A stretch of DNA of 64,000 bases from Scheffersomyces stipitis CBS 6054 (GCF_000209165.1 NC_009047.1:682001-746000), one strand, 5' to 3'; positions 41,563 through 51,145 are shown, counted from the first letter of the stretch. Numbers and translations: made by a program. The notes: generated by a model from the letters alone, not told the origin.

Positions 41563-44271
41563 CTAATTCATGTAGTAGTCAAAATCATTACCCTGGTCAT
41601 TCTCAGAATTGCTGTACTCATAATTGCCATCAAAGAAGAAATTGGGCAAGGTATACAATTGAGACGAGATCAACGAGTTGAATGCCTCTTCATTCATCTG
41701 TCCAAAATCCAAATCAGATTCCAGCGGATCAATCAACTTCGACAACGAAGGCTGCGAATCAGGAGCTGCTTGCTGTTCCGAGTTGACTAATGTCTTCTGC
41801 GACTCTGCAGTGCTTTTCAGAGATTGACTCAAAGGCGTATCAAATGATCCAAGAGAAGGAGAATCAATGGCATATGAGTCAAACTCTTCGTGGGTGAAGA
41901 TCAGCTGGCTTAAACCTGTACCACTAAACAACAAGTTCATTGGCTTCTTGCCTTCGGTCTTCTTGAACAAGTCAGGGTATATATTGGCACATGCTTCCAT
42001 GTGGTCGCTCAAACCCTTGATCTCATTTGCATAGTGATGTTCGGATTCTTTGTCCATCAAATTGACCAACACTCTCAAAAGTAAACGTGTGATCAAGTCG
42101 TACATCATACTCTTATTGTCATATGTTTTTGATTCACCAAACGTTCTTATGTCTTCTTCATTAAGACCTCTGTATGCAAAAAAGTTCAAAGATACACGAA
42201 TCAACAACGTACAATCCATATGAGTACTGTTTTCTTGTGGGAAAGACAAACAGTGGCCAATAAGACTGCAATATGCCATAAATGGATAGAAAGTGACCCA
42301 ATTCAAGATCGAATTAGGAACCTTTGTTCTATCCAAATCTACCACGAGATGCAATATGGTTCTGGCACTTTCCAAAGACAAGTTACCAAACTTGATAGTT
42401 TTTTCATTGCTTTCAAACATGTTGTTCATAAAGGGCACCCTGTTGATTGAGAGTAAATGAGCAAAGAAAGACAACTGCAACAAGAGAGAACTGTACTGGA
42501 AAAAGTTGTTGTTGCTTTCAGAAAGTTCAGCGAAACAACTTCTGCTAGGAGACTCTGGTCTTTTGACATAATATAATGTTGGTCTAATTTCGGGTTCCAT
42601 CAATCTCGCCATACGGAACATATCCTCATTGATATCTTGCAATGATTTCAATAATTCCTCTTGGCTTTGATGAGCAACCTGAGGTTTGAACAAGTTGTTG
42701 TAACTCTTTTCTTTAAGTCTGCATAACATCAAAGTGTAGTAGATGTAGTAATTTTGGTACCCCCACTTACGGCAGTTTGCTACTAGTTCAGATGAGTTTT
42801 TCTTACAGACGTCGTTTTTGAATGGATCCAAAGGCACAGAAAGGAAGTAGTCATCTTCTTCGGTTAAGATTGTCACATTTGCACGATTAATCAACGTGGC
42901 TTTCCCACTTCTGTAGCAAACTTCACTATCCATGTATTCACAAAACCACCACAACCTTCTTTTCAAATGGGCATGTTCTTCAGCATCGTATTTGGAAACG
43001 GAAACAGTGCTGTGAAGTCCCAAATCGCAAGCAAACCTGACCATCACAGAAACCAACATGTGGTTAATCTGGAAATCAGTAATAAAACTAGCTTCGATAT
43101 ACAAAGTGACCAATGCTATACCTTGGATGGTTCTTATACCCTCACAGACCACAGAGACTCTTTCATAACATGCAACAGCATTGGAGAACATTTTCTGCTT
43201 GAATTGGGCGAGATCAGAACTGGATGCTGCTGACAAAGCTGGGAAATTATGATTATCCTTCACATCTCCAGACTTGTTGGTCAAACACAAAGCTATAGAG
43301 ACATTCATAATCAAGAATTCACTCTGTGATATTCCGTTAAGAATATCTACATCATGACTGGACAAAGCGTAGAAGTAGAGTTGGAACAATTCACGAATTG
43401 TGTGTAAACTGCACAAGTAGGGTGCGATATTGATATCGTCATAATAGTATTCAAGAAGCTCAAAAATGAGATTCTTTTCGTTCTTGTTGAAGAAGAACTT
43501 GCTATTGGACGGTGAAGTTGGCAAAGACTGAGCCCATACTTTCATGTTAGACTGGACTACACTGTTAAGAGCGTAAGGCAAGTTTCTTATTGGCAAAAGA
43601 AGGGAGTCATCGCCCTTACCTTCTATTCTGCCTTTCATCCATTTTATCGACTTTGCTGAAAAGATACAGAACATCGAATGAGAACCAAAGTACTGTAAGA
43701 TTCTGTCTCTGGCGCTAGTCACTATTTGACAGGACCTCGGTTCACAGGGCTGAAGCATCTGCTTAAGCTTTTCAGGGCTCAGCACTGACGATTTTTCGTT
43801 GAGGACCAATTCTTTGGAAAAATCTTCTTCCTCCTGTTCGTCCTCACTGTTACTTTCAGAAGGTAACGAGTTTAAAGACACTGTATCTGACGAATCGTCA
43901 TCTTTATCACCTGATCTAGAATTCCCAAGGTCCAATAGACTTTTGGAGTCGAGTCTTTTCACTAGTTTAGAAAGAAGACCTTCCAAAGTAGAAAGTCTAC
44001 TATTGAGTCCTTGTATGGAATTGGGGTTATGCTTCTTATCTTTGGAATTAGACAGAGACTTGGACACCCTCTTCTTTCTCACTTTGGGCACAACAGTATA
44101 TGTACAGTCTTTGCTGTGAGTCAAGCAGTTTGAACAGGGGTTTTCTCCGTTACACTTGGACTTCCTTTTCCTACAGTAGTCGCAGGCTGTTTTAGTCCGG
44201 AGTCTCTTCTTTTCCTGAGCCTCATGGTCGTCTTCAGGATCAGGACTTACGGAAGACAGTTTGGAGTACAT
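41563..44271 (-). CDS. TAC1: Zn2Cys6 transcription factor, TAC1 position
   Basis: 902-aa zinc-cluster regulator. Cysteines C30, C33, C40, C46, C49 and C56 make the Zn2Cys6 cluster in KTACDYCRKRKSKCNG and following residues, with a basic linker and a likely coiled coil (NSRLSTLEGLLSKLVKRLDS, about 89-108). The central regulatory domain is shared with the 1046-aa neighbour (IRTIQGIALVTLYIEASFIT and HAHLKRRLWWFCEYMDSEVC). The C-terminus contains QLYTLPNFFFDGN followed by an acidic tail (ENDQGNDFDYYMN), again shared with the neighbour. In C. albicans, Tac1 activates the CDR1/CDR2 drug pumps, lies on the MTL chromosome arm, and its C-terminal domain is where hyperactive changes occur. Assignment to TAC1 is by order of genes; a closer relation to ZNC1 or another member cannot be excluded. 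Confidence 0.83.
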   Translation of the reverse strand: MYSKLSSVSPDPEDDHEAQEKKRLRTKTACDYCRKRKSKCNGENPCSNCLTHSKDCTYTVVPKVRKKRVSKSLSNSKDKKHNPNSIQGLNSRLSTLEGLLSKLVKRLDSKSLLDLGNSRSGDKDDDSSDTVSLNSLPSESNSEDEQEEEDFSKELVLNEKSSVLSPEKLKQMLQPCEPRSCQIVTSARDRILQYFGSHSMFCIFSAKSIKWMKGRIEGKGDDSLLLPIRNLPYALNSVVQSNMKVWAQSLPTSPSNSKFFFNKNEKNLIFELLEYYYDDINIAPYLCSLHTIRELFQLYFYALSSHDVDILNGISQSEFLIMNVSIALCLTNKSGDVKDNHNFPALSAASSSDLAQFKQKMFSNAVACYERVSVVCEGIRTIQGIALVTLYIEASFITDFQINHMLVSVMVRFACDLGLHSTVSVSKYDAEEHAHLKRRLWWFCEYMDSEVCYRSGKATLINRANVTILTEEDDYFLSVPLDPFKNDVCKKNSSELVANCRKWGYQNYYIYYTLMLCRLKEKSYNNLFKPQVAHQSQEELLKSLQDINEDMFRMARLMEPEIRPTLYYVKRPESPSRSCFAELSESNNNFFQYSSLLLQLSFFAHLLSINRVPFMNNMFESNEKTIKFGNLSLESARTILHLVVDLDRTKVPNSILNWVTFYPFMAYCSLIGHCLSFPQENSTHMDCTLLIRVSLNFFAYRGLNEEDIRTFGESKTYDNKSMMYDLITRLLLRVLVNLMDKESEHHYANEIKGLSDHMEACANIYPDLFKKTEGKKPMNLLFSGTGLSQLIFTHEEFDSYAIDSPSLGSFDTPLSQSLKSTAESQKTLVNSEQQAAPDSQPSLSKLIDPLESDLDFGQMNEEAFNSLISSQLYTLPNFFFDGNYEYSNSENDQGNDFDYYMN

Positions 44272-45618
44272 GTTGAAAGGGCGTGGCTATAATTGAACAC
44301 AGAGCAAACTTGCTGTACGTGATAGTGATTGTATTTGTAGAATTTGGTGTATGGAGTTCTAGTAGTGTTCAGTTGATCTGAAATTCTAGCTGAACAGTCC
44401 GGGACCGAAGCGATGCTTTAGATAACCAAATTGAAAACTGATGAAAGAATATGATTCTCTAATGCCTTAGTAGAGCTATTTGTGGCAGAACAGTTGGAAC
44501 TCTTGCTATTCGCTCCAAATGGCCAAAAGAAAAGTATTAGTTCAGAAAGAAGAGTCTGTATTTCGCTACTGATGAGTGGAGCTTTAAGTATGCGATATTT
44601 ATTAGACACTCTCAATTATATGCGGGACAGTGATTCTTAAGTATGAGACCCTTTTAGCAGATTGAATTACCTGAATTCTTTGAATCAAAAGATAAAAACC
44701 TCGTTCGAAGTCCCATTACCAGCCGCAGGACTCTTGAGAATTGCCATCACTATATATGAACACGAACACACCACCCCACCATCGCTAAGCTCAAGTTGCT
44801 TATTGTTCTATGGCTATCTAGACTAGGAGTGCTGCATGGAACCTGCAGTGGTACAGGAAAAGCGGAAGTTATCTTAGCTTCCGTTTTGCATCCGCTTCCC
44901 TTCCTGAGATCAGATGACAAAAGTCATATGAGAAGAGAAGATGGCAAAGAACACACAAACACAAAGCAGTTCACAGACAGCATGACACAAAGCACATGAT
45001 ACTGGTTTGGTGGAAAGTTCCTCTGAAGCAAGAATTACATTTATTTTCTGTTCGGATTTCGATACTGTATATTGAATCCTTAAGTCTTTTAGGCTTAATA
45101 TTTAAGCTGGCTACGTCGAAGTTGTTTCTACTGAAATCCCTTGCATTAACAGCTTGCTATGAAAGCTCAGATTTGACTCACTTCCTAGGAGGCTTCTAGG
45201 TTCCTTAGGAAATTCTGTTAGCTAAATATATAGACAAATTCTCGAGGCGAGAATGTGAAAAATTTTCACGAGATTCCAACTGCCCAAAATGGGATCAACT
45301 TGGTCGGGAAATGTACATCTAGACCCATACCAAGTAGGACCAACCATCGCAGTTACATCATATGGCTAAGCCTTCAACTTCGTTAAACATTCTTGAAGTT
45401 GATGGAATATAATGTAGGATCAATGTCGTACCACAGCGACATTATACGACATTTAGATTGAATTTCCAACATTTTCCGGTGTATAGTCACATGACATCTA
45501 TCACATGTGTCGTGTGCCCTCAATCATAAATGTCAATTTTTCAACAACTCTATTTTCGATCGTAAGAACCATTTCTTCCCAATTTCTTCACCAGAAATCG
45601 TAAAAGTTCCGGGAAACC
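44272..45618. promoter_or_regulatory. Divergent promoter of TAC1-type gene and NAT1
   Basis: 1.35 kb spacer. It holds the palindrome GTGAAAAATTTTCAC near NAT1 and several TCACATG-like sequences near 45488-45512. A tRNA-B-box-like string near 44703 was considered and rejected. Confidence 0.5.
45255..45269. promoter_or_regulatory. Palindrome containing an exact RRPE motif before NAT1
   Basis: GTGAAAAATTTTCAC is a perfect inverted repeat around one central A and contains TGAAAAATTTT, the rRNA-processing element of yeasts. It is about 350 nt before the NAT1 ATG. Confidence 0.4.
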
Positions 45619-47967
45619 ATGGTGGCCAAGAAGGGAAACCCCATTTTCGCCAATAAAGAAGACGGCAACTTCCGCGAGGCATTGAAGCTCTACGACGCCA
45701 AACAGTATAAGAAAGCTCTCAAGCTTGTAGAGACAAACCTCAAGAAAAACTCCAACCATGCCGAATCTCTTGCACTCAAAGGCTGTATCAACCACAACAT
45801 CGGCAACAAGTCCGAGGCTGAGTCATATGTGCTCAAGGCTATCCAAAAGGCACCAGCTAACTACTTGGTCAATCATTTGGCTGGGATCTATTACCGTTCT
45901 GTAGAGAACTATGTAGAAGCTAGCAAGTGGCTCAAGGCTGCAAATGACAATGGATCTCCCAATAAGCCCATTTTGCGTGACTTGTCATTGATGCAAACCC
46001 AGATCAGAGACTATAAAAACTTGAAAGACTCCAGACAGCAGTATTTGGAGTTCCAACCAGGTTACAGAGCCAACTGGACTGGTGTAGCTATAGCCCACCA
46101 CTTGAACAAGGACTACGCCGCGGCCGTTAGCACTCTCACAAAGATAGAAGGCATAATCAAGGAGCATTTGACTGACGCTGACCGTTACGAACAATCGGAA
46201 TGTGTATTGTACAAGGTTGATATCATAGCTAAGTCAGGCGACATCGCCAAAGCTCTTGCTACTTTGGAGGAGGACTCCTCTGAAATCAAAGACAGATTGT
46301 CCTTCTTGGAATACAAAGCTCGATTCTTGATGCTTCTTGACAAAAAGCACGAAGCATCTCTCATCTACCGTCAATTGCTCCAGAGGAACCCAGACAACAT
46401 GCAGTACTACAACTTGTTAGAACTCTCTTTGGGAACTGTAGGCAATTCAGTAGATCTCAGATTGAAGCTTTACGAGAAATTGGATCTGTTCTATCCACGT
46501 TCAGATCCTCCCAAGTTTCTTCCATTGACTTTCACACCTTCTTCCCATGCTAGATTTGAAGAGAAGGTCCGTAGCTACCTTGTTCCACAGTTGAAAAGAG
46601 GGATTCCAGCTACTTTTGTCAATGTCAAGCCTTTGTACAAAAACCATAAGAAGTTGAAAGTCATCGAAAAAGTTGTCTTGGATTTCTATGCAGCAGAATT
46701 GCCCAAGATCGATAATCCGACCGTCTTCGTCTGGACTAACTACTTCTTGGCTCAGCATTACTTGTATCTTAACGAGTTGGACACTGCCAACAAATACATC
46801 GATGATGCTTTGAAACATTCTCCAACATTGGTAGAGTTGTATACAATCAAGGCTAGAATCGTTAAACATCAAGGTAAGTTTGAGGAAGCAGCTGACATTA
46901 TGAATGCTGGACGTGAGTTAGATTTGCAAGACAGATTCATTAACTCTAAGGCTACCAAATATTACTTCAGAGCTAATAAAGTTGACGAGGCTATTGATTG
47001 CATTTCATTATTCACCAAACTCGAAGATGGAGTCATTAACGGTTGCAAAGACTTGCACGTGATGCAGGTAAACTGGGTCTTAGTAGAAAGTGCCGAAGCG
47101 TACAAGAGATTGTACCATGAGTATGAAGCCAAGTTAAAGGAATTCAAAGAAAGCTCGCCCTTAGAAAGCGAGGAATCCAAGGAGTTGGAAAATGAACTTG
47201 TAGAAAATATCGAAACCTACAAGGGTTTGGCTTTGAAGAGATACAATGCCGTTTTAAAGATCTTCAAAATCTACTACAATGATCAATATGACTTCCACTC
47301 CTACTGTATGAGACGTGGGACACCCAGAGATTATATTGACACCTTAGAATGGGAAGACAGAATCCATTCCACCCCCATCTATACTCGAGTATTGAAGGGA
47401 ATGGCTGAAATTTACTTTGAAATTTATAACGAGCAACAGGTGAAACAAAGTTCTGAATCTCCCCTGATTGAAGAAGGCAAGACCACCAAGAAGCAAAACA
47501 ATAAAAAGAATAAGAAGAAGTCACAAATCAACAAGAAGAAGGCAGATTTCATTGCCCGTGTTGAAAGTGAAAAGGACGACGAAGATCCTCTTGGAGCCAA
47601 ATTGTTGAGCGACTTGACCAATGACGACCAGATCATTGACAAGTTGTTCCAGTTGTACAAACCTTTGATTGAAGAAGGTAAGGACTTGAGACTCACTCAC
47701 GAAGTCTTGTACAAGACATACCTTATTGAAGGAAAGTACGTGTTAGCTTTGCAATCTGTGAAGAGTTTGAACAAGGTGTTGGGAGGAAGTTCTGACGTCA
47801 AGTTAAGAAGCATTGGCGAAAGAGTAGTGGAACTTTCTGAAACTGCTCAGAATGACAAGAATGCGAACGCTGCCATCGTCAAAGTAGTAGGAAAGGGCCT
47901 CGTCAGTGCCTTTCCCGAATTTGGTGAGTTGAGCAAGGAAGATTTCTTGAATGTCTACAGCAAATAG
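45619..47967 (+). CDS. NAT1: NatA N-terminal acetyltransferase auxiliary subunit (Naa15)
   Basis: 782-aa, almost entirely helical TPR protein. The N-terminal repeats read NFREALKLYDAKQYKKALKL and NHAESLALKGCINHNIGNKS; further repeats run to the end, with a lysine-rich block at about 615-635 (KKQNNKKNKKKSQINKKK). This layout and the segment RDLSLMQTQIRDYKNLKDSR, followed by QQYLEFQPGYRANW, match Naa15/Nat1, which anchors the catalytic subunit Ard1 to the ribosome and acetylates proteins beginning with Ser, Ala, Gly or Thr. The size is slightly shorter than S. cerevisiae Nat1 (854). The start at 45619 gives the expected basic N-terminus; no upstream in-frame ATG is available. The gene is convergent with SFT2. 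Confidence 0.94.
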   Translation: MVAKKGNPIFANKEDGNFREALKLYDAKQYKKALKLVETNLKKNSNHAESLALKGCINHNIGNKSEAESYVLKAIQKAPANYLVNHLAGIYYRSVENYVEASKWLKAANDNGSPNKPILRDLSLMQTQIRDYKNLKDSRQQYLEFQPGYRANWTGVAIAHHLNKDYAAAVSTLTKIEGIIKEHLTDADRYEQSECVLYKVDIIAKSGDIAKALATLEEDSSEIKDRLSFLEYKARFLMLLDKKHEASLIYRQLLQRNPDNMQYYNLLELSLGTVGNSVDLRLKLYEKLDLFYPRSDPPKFLPLTFTPSSHARFEEKVRSYLVPQLKRGIPATFVNVKPLYKNHKKLKVIEKVVLDFYAAELPKIDNPTVFVWTNYFLAQHYLYLNELDTANKYIDDALKHSPTLVELYTIKARIVKHQGKFEEAADIMNAGRELDLQDRFINSKATKYYFRANKVDEAIDCISLFTKLEDGVINGCKDLHVMQVNWVLVESAEAYKRLYHEYEAKLKEFKESSPLESEESKELENELVENIETYKGLALKRYNAVLKIFKIYYNDQYDFHSYCMRRGTPRDYIDTLEWEDRIHSTPIYTRVLKGMAEIYFEIYNEQQVKQSSESPLIEEGKTTKKQNNKKNKKKSQINKKKADFIARVESEKDDEDPLGAKLLSDLTNDDQIIDKLFQLYKPLIEEGKDLRLTHEVLYKTYLIEGKYVLALQSVKSLNKVLGGSSDVKLRSIGERVVELSETAQNDKNANAAIVKVVGKGLVSAFPEFGELSKEDFLNVYSK

Positions 47968-48105
47968 ATTATAGAGGCACCACTTTATTCATAGAATTTT
48001 ATTTAATAATAGTATTTATTATCTAATAGTTAATATAATTGAATATTATTAATTTATACACTCCGAATATTCATTATTTAGTACTTGTTGTGAAGTATTT
48101 TGGTA

Positions 48106-48741
48106 CTAAGAGTTTATCCAAGTGTCTACCTGGCTCCTAGCTACCGTTCCAGCAAGATTCAAAGTCTGTCTACCCATGGGAAAGTAACTCACGGTGTACC
48201 ATATCGCAGCTATCAACTGAATGACCGAGAATATGAGGGAGAGAATAATGCTCTTCAATTTCAATGCACTTACCAAAGTCATTACGATACTAGTGACAAA
48301 TGCTATGGTGAACGGAATTCTTGTAGACAGAAATAAGTGTTCCATATAAGGTTTGAATCCCTGAAGAACCCCAAAACTCACGATGAAGAATATCGATCCT
48401 AGAGACCATAAAATGGCAAATTTACGAGGCTTCAACGTCAACACTGGAAATAAGAAAATACAAATCAAATAACAGCATACAGAACCAGCAAATGTAAGAG
48501 CAAATATAAGCATTCTGTCCCATTTAGATAGTTCGAAGTAACCGGGCTCAGATGTGACATAGTTCTCGTCATCTTCAAGGTATACCGAGTCGCCTCTGAA
48601 GGGATTGAGTTTCAGAAGACGTGCACTGAATGAGTTACTTGAAGGCTGAGTGACTGGAGGAGGAAGGGAAGAACCATCCTGCTGCGAAAGAGGAGAATAG
48701 TTGCTAGAATTTTGAGACCTGAAAGCTTTGAAGAAACTCAT
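48106..48741 (-). CDS. SFT2: Golgi transport membrane protein Sft2
   Basis: 211-aa protein, the same size as yeast Sft2 (215). I use the ATG at 48741 (MSFFKAFRSQ); a slightly longer frame starts at TTG. A cytosolic Ser/Pro-rich N-terminus of about 75 residues is followed by four closely spaced membrane segments (beginning at MLIFALTFAGSVCCYLICIF, FAILWSLGSIFFIVSFGVLQ, IPFTIAFVTSIVMTLVSALK and SIILSLIFSVIQLIAAIWYT). The loop FPVLTLKPRKFAILWSLGS and the LSTRIPFTIAF segment are diagnostic of the family. Sft2 helps vesicles fuse with the late Golgi, acting with the SNARE Sed5. It is divergent from MDY2 across a promoter that holds one CACGTG for each gene. Confidence 0.95.
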   Translation of the reverse strand: MSFFKAFRSQNSSNYSPLSQQDGSSLPPPVTQPSSNSFSARLLKLNPFRGDSVYLEDDENYVTSEPGYFELSKWDRMLIFALTFAGSVCCYLICIFLFPVLTLKPRKFAILWSLGSIFFIVSFGVLQGFKPYMEHLFLSTRIPFTIAFVTSIVMTLVSALKLKSIILSLIFSVIQLIAAIWYTVSYFPMGRQTLNLAGTVARSQVDTWINS

Positions 48742-48896
48742 AATGACTATGAAGGACAAAGGAAGAACTCAATGGTATTGCTGCGGAAGTTTACGAGTTT
48801 TTGGAGCTATATGAAGAAATGGCAAATTGACATTCTAGTTAAAGCCACTGAATAAATTGTACAGCCGATATCCCGGTTGAGTCATGTGCCAAAATA

Positions 48897-48902
48897 CACG
48901 TG
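48897..48902. promoter_or_regulatory. CACGTG site on the SFT2 side
   Basis: Context ATACACGTGAAT, 156 nt before the SFT2 ATG. Confidence 0.5.
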
Positions 48903-49106
48903 AATTACTTTAATTCGACCTATACTTATCAGTTTAGCTTTACCACTATATTGTTTAGATGTTGAAAATGTTGCAAAGTATATTATTAAAGGAGTAGTTC
49001 ACCTAACGAGCCAATATGGGCCGGATAGTATTGCTATGTGTCTACTAGTTTTTGTGAAGTGAAATATCTCCATTTTCCCCTACTTAAAATAGTTTCTCGA
49101 CATTTT

Positions 49107-49112
49107 CACGTG
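49107..49112. promoter_or_regulatory. CACGTG site on the MDY2 side
   Basis: Context TTTCACGTGACA, 89 nt before the MDY2 ATG. Confidence 0.5.
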
Positions 49113-49200
49113 ACAGAACTAGTGCAATCTCCATAAAGTTTATAGAAACTTGAGCTTGATTCAAGAAGGCCAATAATCTTACTTCCGTCACAATCCCCAA

Positions 49201-49848
49201 ATGTCTGTCGTAACAATTCAAGAAGACAAGCAATTTGTCCAGACCTATATCCAGCTCATTGGACTTTCAGAGAATGCTCCGCTAGACAAGTTCAATTCCA
49301 CTACAGACTATAACAAACTAGAATCGTTGGGTCCAAGTTTACCACGATTCAAGGTTCCATTTCCAGTCGCTAGCAGTGGAGCAATCTCAGAACAGACCAT
49401 TTCTTTAAAGTTCAAGTCAATCAAGCCTCCTTTCAGATTCACTGTAGATAGTTCGGCTGTTCCAACATCTTCTACTATATTTAAGATCAAGACTGATTTA
49501 ATCGAATCTGTTCCTATATTGAAGGAAGCTGGTGTGACACCTGCCAACTTGAAGTTGATGTTGAAATCTAAAGTTGTGCACGACTCGTCCGCTCTTTCAT
49601 CATTGCCTAATGTAGAATCTGAAGTTACTTTCAATGTCATGGTGTCAGCTCCAGACGCTTCAAAGACTGTACCTGTTGCTGAACCCGTAACTGCACCTGT
49701 AGTTGAGACTGTTGCAGACACGAAAGAGATAAATCCATTGCAGATCACAGAGTCCACTTGGAACAAGATATCTGATATTCTCAAGGAAGATCTTGGAGAA
49801 GAAAGAGGAGGGCAAGCATTGGACAAGCTCAAGACCAACTGGAAGTAG
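49201..49848 (+). CDS. MDY2: GET-pathway ubiquitin-like protein Get5/Mdy2
   Basis: 215-aa protein with the three-part layout of Get5. The N-terminal helical part (about 1-60) binds Get4. A ubiquitin-like domain spans about 65-148, recognisable by SLKFKSIKPPFRFTVDSSAV, IFKIKTDLIESVP and LKLMLKSKVVHDSSALSSL. After a Pro/Val/Thr linker, a C-terminal dimerisation domain (about 180-215) has the spaced aromatic pattern W-x-x-I at one end and L-x-x-x-W near the other (TWNKISDILKEDLG, KLKTNWK). Yeast Mdy2 has 212 residues. Get4-Get5 passes tail-anchored proteins from Sgt2 to Get3 for insertion into the ER; Mdy2 is also needed for efficient mating, of interest given the nearby MTL. It is convergent with NCE101. 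Confidence 0.9.
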   Translation: MSVVTIQEDKQFVQTYIQLIGLSENAPLDKFNSTTDYNKLESLGPSLPRFKVPFPVASSGAISEQTISLKFKSIKPPFRFTVDSSAVPTSSTIFKIKTDLIESVPILKEAGVTPANLKLMLKSKVVHDSSALSSLPNVESEVTFNVMVSAPDASKTVPVAEPVTAPVVETVADTKEINPLQITESTWNKISDILKEDLGEERGGQALDKLKTNWK

Positions 49849-50039
49849 GCATGTATATTGTATGAAAGAATACAATAGAGACTTGAACCATATACAAAAA
49901 GAGCCAAAAAGATAGCATCTACATGTAAAGGATAGCAATTGTATAGTTTGATTGAAATAGTGAAGTAGTGAAATCCTATAGATTTGTTATATTCATTAAT
50001 GTATTCATTATATCGTGAAGTATGTATGTATAAGATATA

Positions 50040-50195
50040 TTACAGGCTCTTGAAGAACTTCTTGGCTACCAACTCGTTCAAGGTTCTGCCTTCTGGTCTT
50101 CCGACCCTCCTTTCGTGGAGGTAGTAGGACGCAACGCCTATACTGATGGCGAAGATGGGATCTATCGTTCTAGAGATAAGGTAAGGGTATTGCAT
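50040..50195 (-). CDS. NCE101: Small membrane protein Nce101 (51 aa)
   Basis: A 51-codon ORF on the minus strand, ATG at 50195-50193 and TAA at 50042-50040. The product begins MQYPYLISRTIDPIFAISIG, has one hydrophobic helix (about 8-24), then SYYLHERRVGRPEGRTLNEL and a lysine-rich end. This matches yeast Nce101 (53 aa) through D-P-(I/L)-x-A-I, S-Y-Y-x-(H/Y)-E-R and G-R-P-(E/Q)-G. S. cerevisiae NCE101 has an intron; none is required here. Nce101 has been linked to unconventional protein export, but its true function is unclear. The last sense codon is CTG, taken as serine. The gene is convergent with MDY2 and divergent from GIS2. Confidence 0.88.
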   Translation of the reverse strand: MQYPYLISRTIDPIFAISIGVASYYLHERRVGRPEGRTLNELVAKKFFKSL

Positions 50196-50587
50196 TGTAG
50201 TACAAATCAATTGTAGAGCTACAAGGAACCTGAAATTTGTGAAAAAGCCGGGGACTTCTTTTCCAGAGCCGGATTAAGACTGAATACGAAAAATTACAAT
50301 AGAATTGTTCGCTACAAGACCACCACTACCAACAGCTACCTTCAATTCTATTCATAGAAATCTATATTAAGAGCCCAGAGCTCATTACGTGATTTCTCTC
50401 TCAGCGCCAGCTAGGAAACATTCTCGCGACCGGGTAACAGCTACTGCGCGCACTCGCCACGTGACGGAAAATTTTTCCTACACTGGCAAAACTTCGCTAC
50501 AGACATACTATTAAACGTTGAAAAACTCAAGTCAAGTGATCGTACGTTCATTCATATCCACTTTCTATTACAACAAGTTATCTCATA
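50196..50587. promoter_or_regulatory. Divergent promoter of NCE101 and GIS2
   Basis: 392-nt spacer. CACGTG at 50458-50463 is followed at once by GGAAAATTTTTCC (50466-50478), an RRPE-like near-palindrome; the pairing suits the ribosome-associated GIS2. Confidence 0.5.
50458..50463. promoter_or_regulatory. CACGTG site before GIS2
   Basis: Context CGCCACGTGACG, 125 nt before the GIS2 ATG. Confidence 0.5.
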
Positions 50588-51145
50588 ATGGCTGCTGTAT
50601 ACCCAAGAACCTGCTACAAGTGTGGAGAACTCGGCCACTTGGCTGAAAACTGCCAACAGCAAGAAAGATTGTGCTACAACTGCCACAAGCCAGGCCACGA
50701 ATCTTCCGAATGTCCTGATCCTAAGCAAAACACAGCCAAAACGTGTTACTCTTGCGGAGACGTAGGCCATGTCCAATCTGACTGTCCTACCCAAGAACAA
50801 GGTGCCAAATGTTACAACTGCGGTCAATTTGGCCACATCTCCAAGAACTGTACCGAAGCTCCTGTTTCTGGTTCTGGTCCTTCCGGCTCTGCTGCTGCTT
50901 CTGCTCCTCCAAAGAGAAAGTTCGCTTCCAAGGCCAATGGAACCACTTGTTACAAGTGCGGTGGTCCAAACCACTTTGCCAGAGATTGCCAAGCTGGTGT
51001 CATCAAGTGTTACGCTTGTGGTAAGTCTGGCCACATCTCCAAGGATTGCCATTCTGCTACCACTTCTGCCTCTACTGGCTTCTCCAAGACTTGTTACAAC
51101 TGTGGAAAGGCTGGTCACATCTCCAAGGATTGTCCAGATGCCTAA
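50588..51145 (+). CDS. GIS2: Zinc-knuckle nucleic-acid-binding protein Gis2 (CNBP)
   Basis: 185-aa protein made of seven CCHC zinc knuckles of the form C-x2-C-x4-H-x4-C: starting at CYKCGELGHLAENC, CYNCHKPGHESSEC, CYSCGDVGHVQSDC, CYNCGQFGHISKNC, CYKCGGPNHFARDC, CYACGKSGHISKDC and CYNCGKAGHISKDC. A Ser/Ala/Pro and Lys linker (about 95-118) splits them four plus three. S. cerevisiae Gis2 (153 aa) also has seven knuckles; the longer linker accounts for the extra length. Gis2 binds mRNAs and translating ribosomes and enters stress granules, like human CNBP/ZNF9. Codon use is strongly biased (TGC/TGT Cys, AAG Lys, CCA-type Pro), suggesting high expression. The 3' region carries a 20-bp tandem repeat. 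Confidence 0.95.
   Translation: MAAVYPRTCYKCGELGHLAENCQQQERLCYNCHKPGHESSECPDPKQNTAKTCYSCGDVGHVQSDCPTQEQGAKCYNCGQFGHISKNCTEAPVSGSGPSGSAAASAPPKRKFASKANGTTCYKCGGPNHFARDCQAGVIKCYACGKSGHISKDCHSATTSASTGFSKTCYNCGKAGHISKDCPDA

Larger units (their letters stand above)
48742..49200. promoter_or_regulatory. Divergent promoter of SFT2 and MDY2
   Basis: 459-nt spacer with two CACGTG sites, one near each gene. Confidence 0.55.

Noticed and set aside
44700..44716. tRNA B-box-like string (GTTCGAAGTCC)
   Set aside because: One base too long for the GGTTCGANTCC box and no matching A box or cloverleaf arms upstream. No tRNA gene was found in the window.
49308..49907. 199-codon minus-strand ORF opposite MDY2
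   Set aside because: Antisense to a well-supported Get5 gene; no domain of its own.
50552..51118. 188-codon minus-strand ORF opposite GIS2
   Set aside because: Mirror of the repetitive, codon-biased zinc-knuckle frame; low-complexity Thr/Ser/Leu/Val product, so a shadow.
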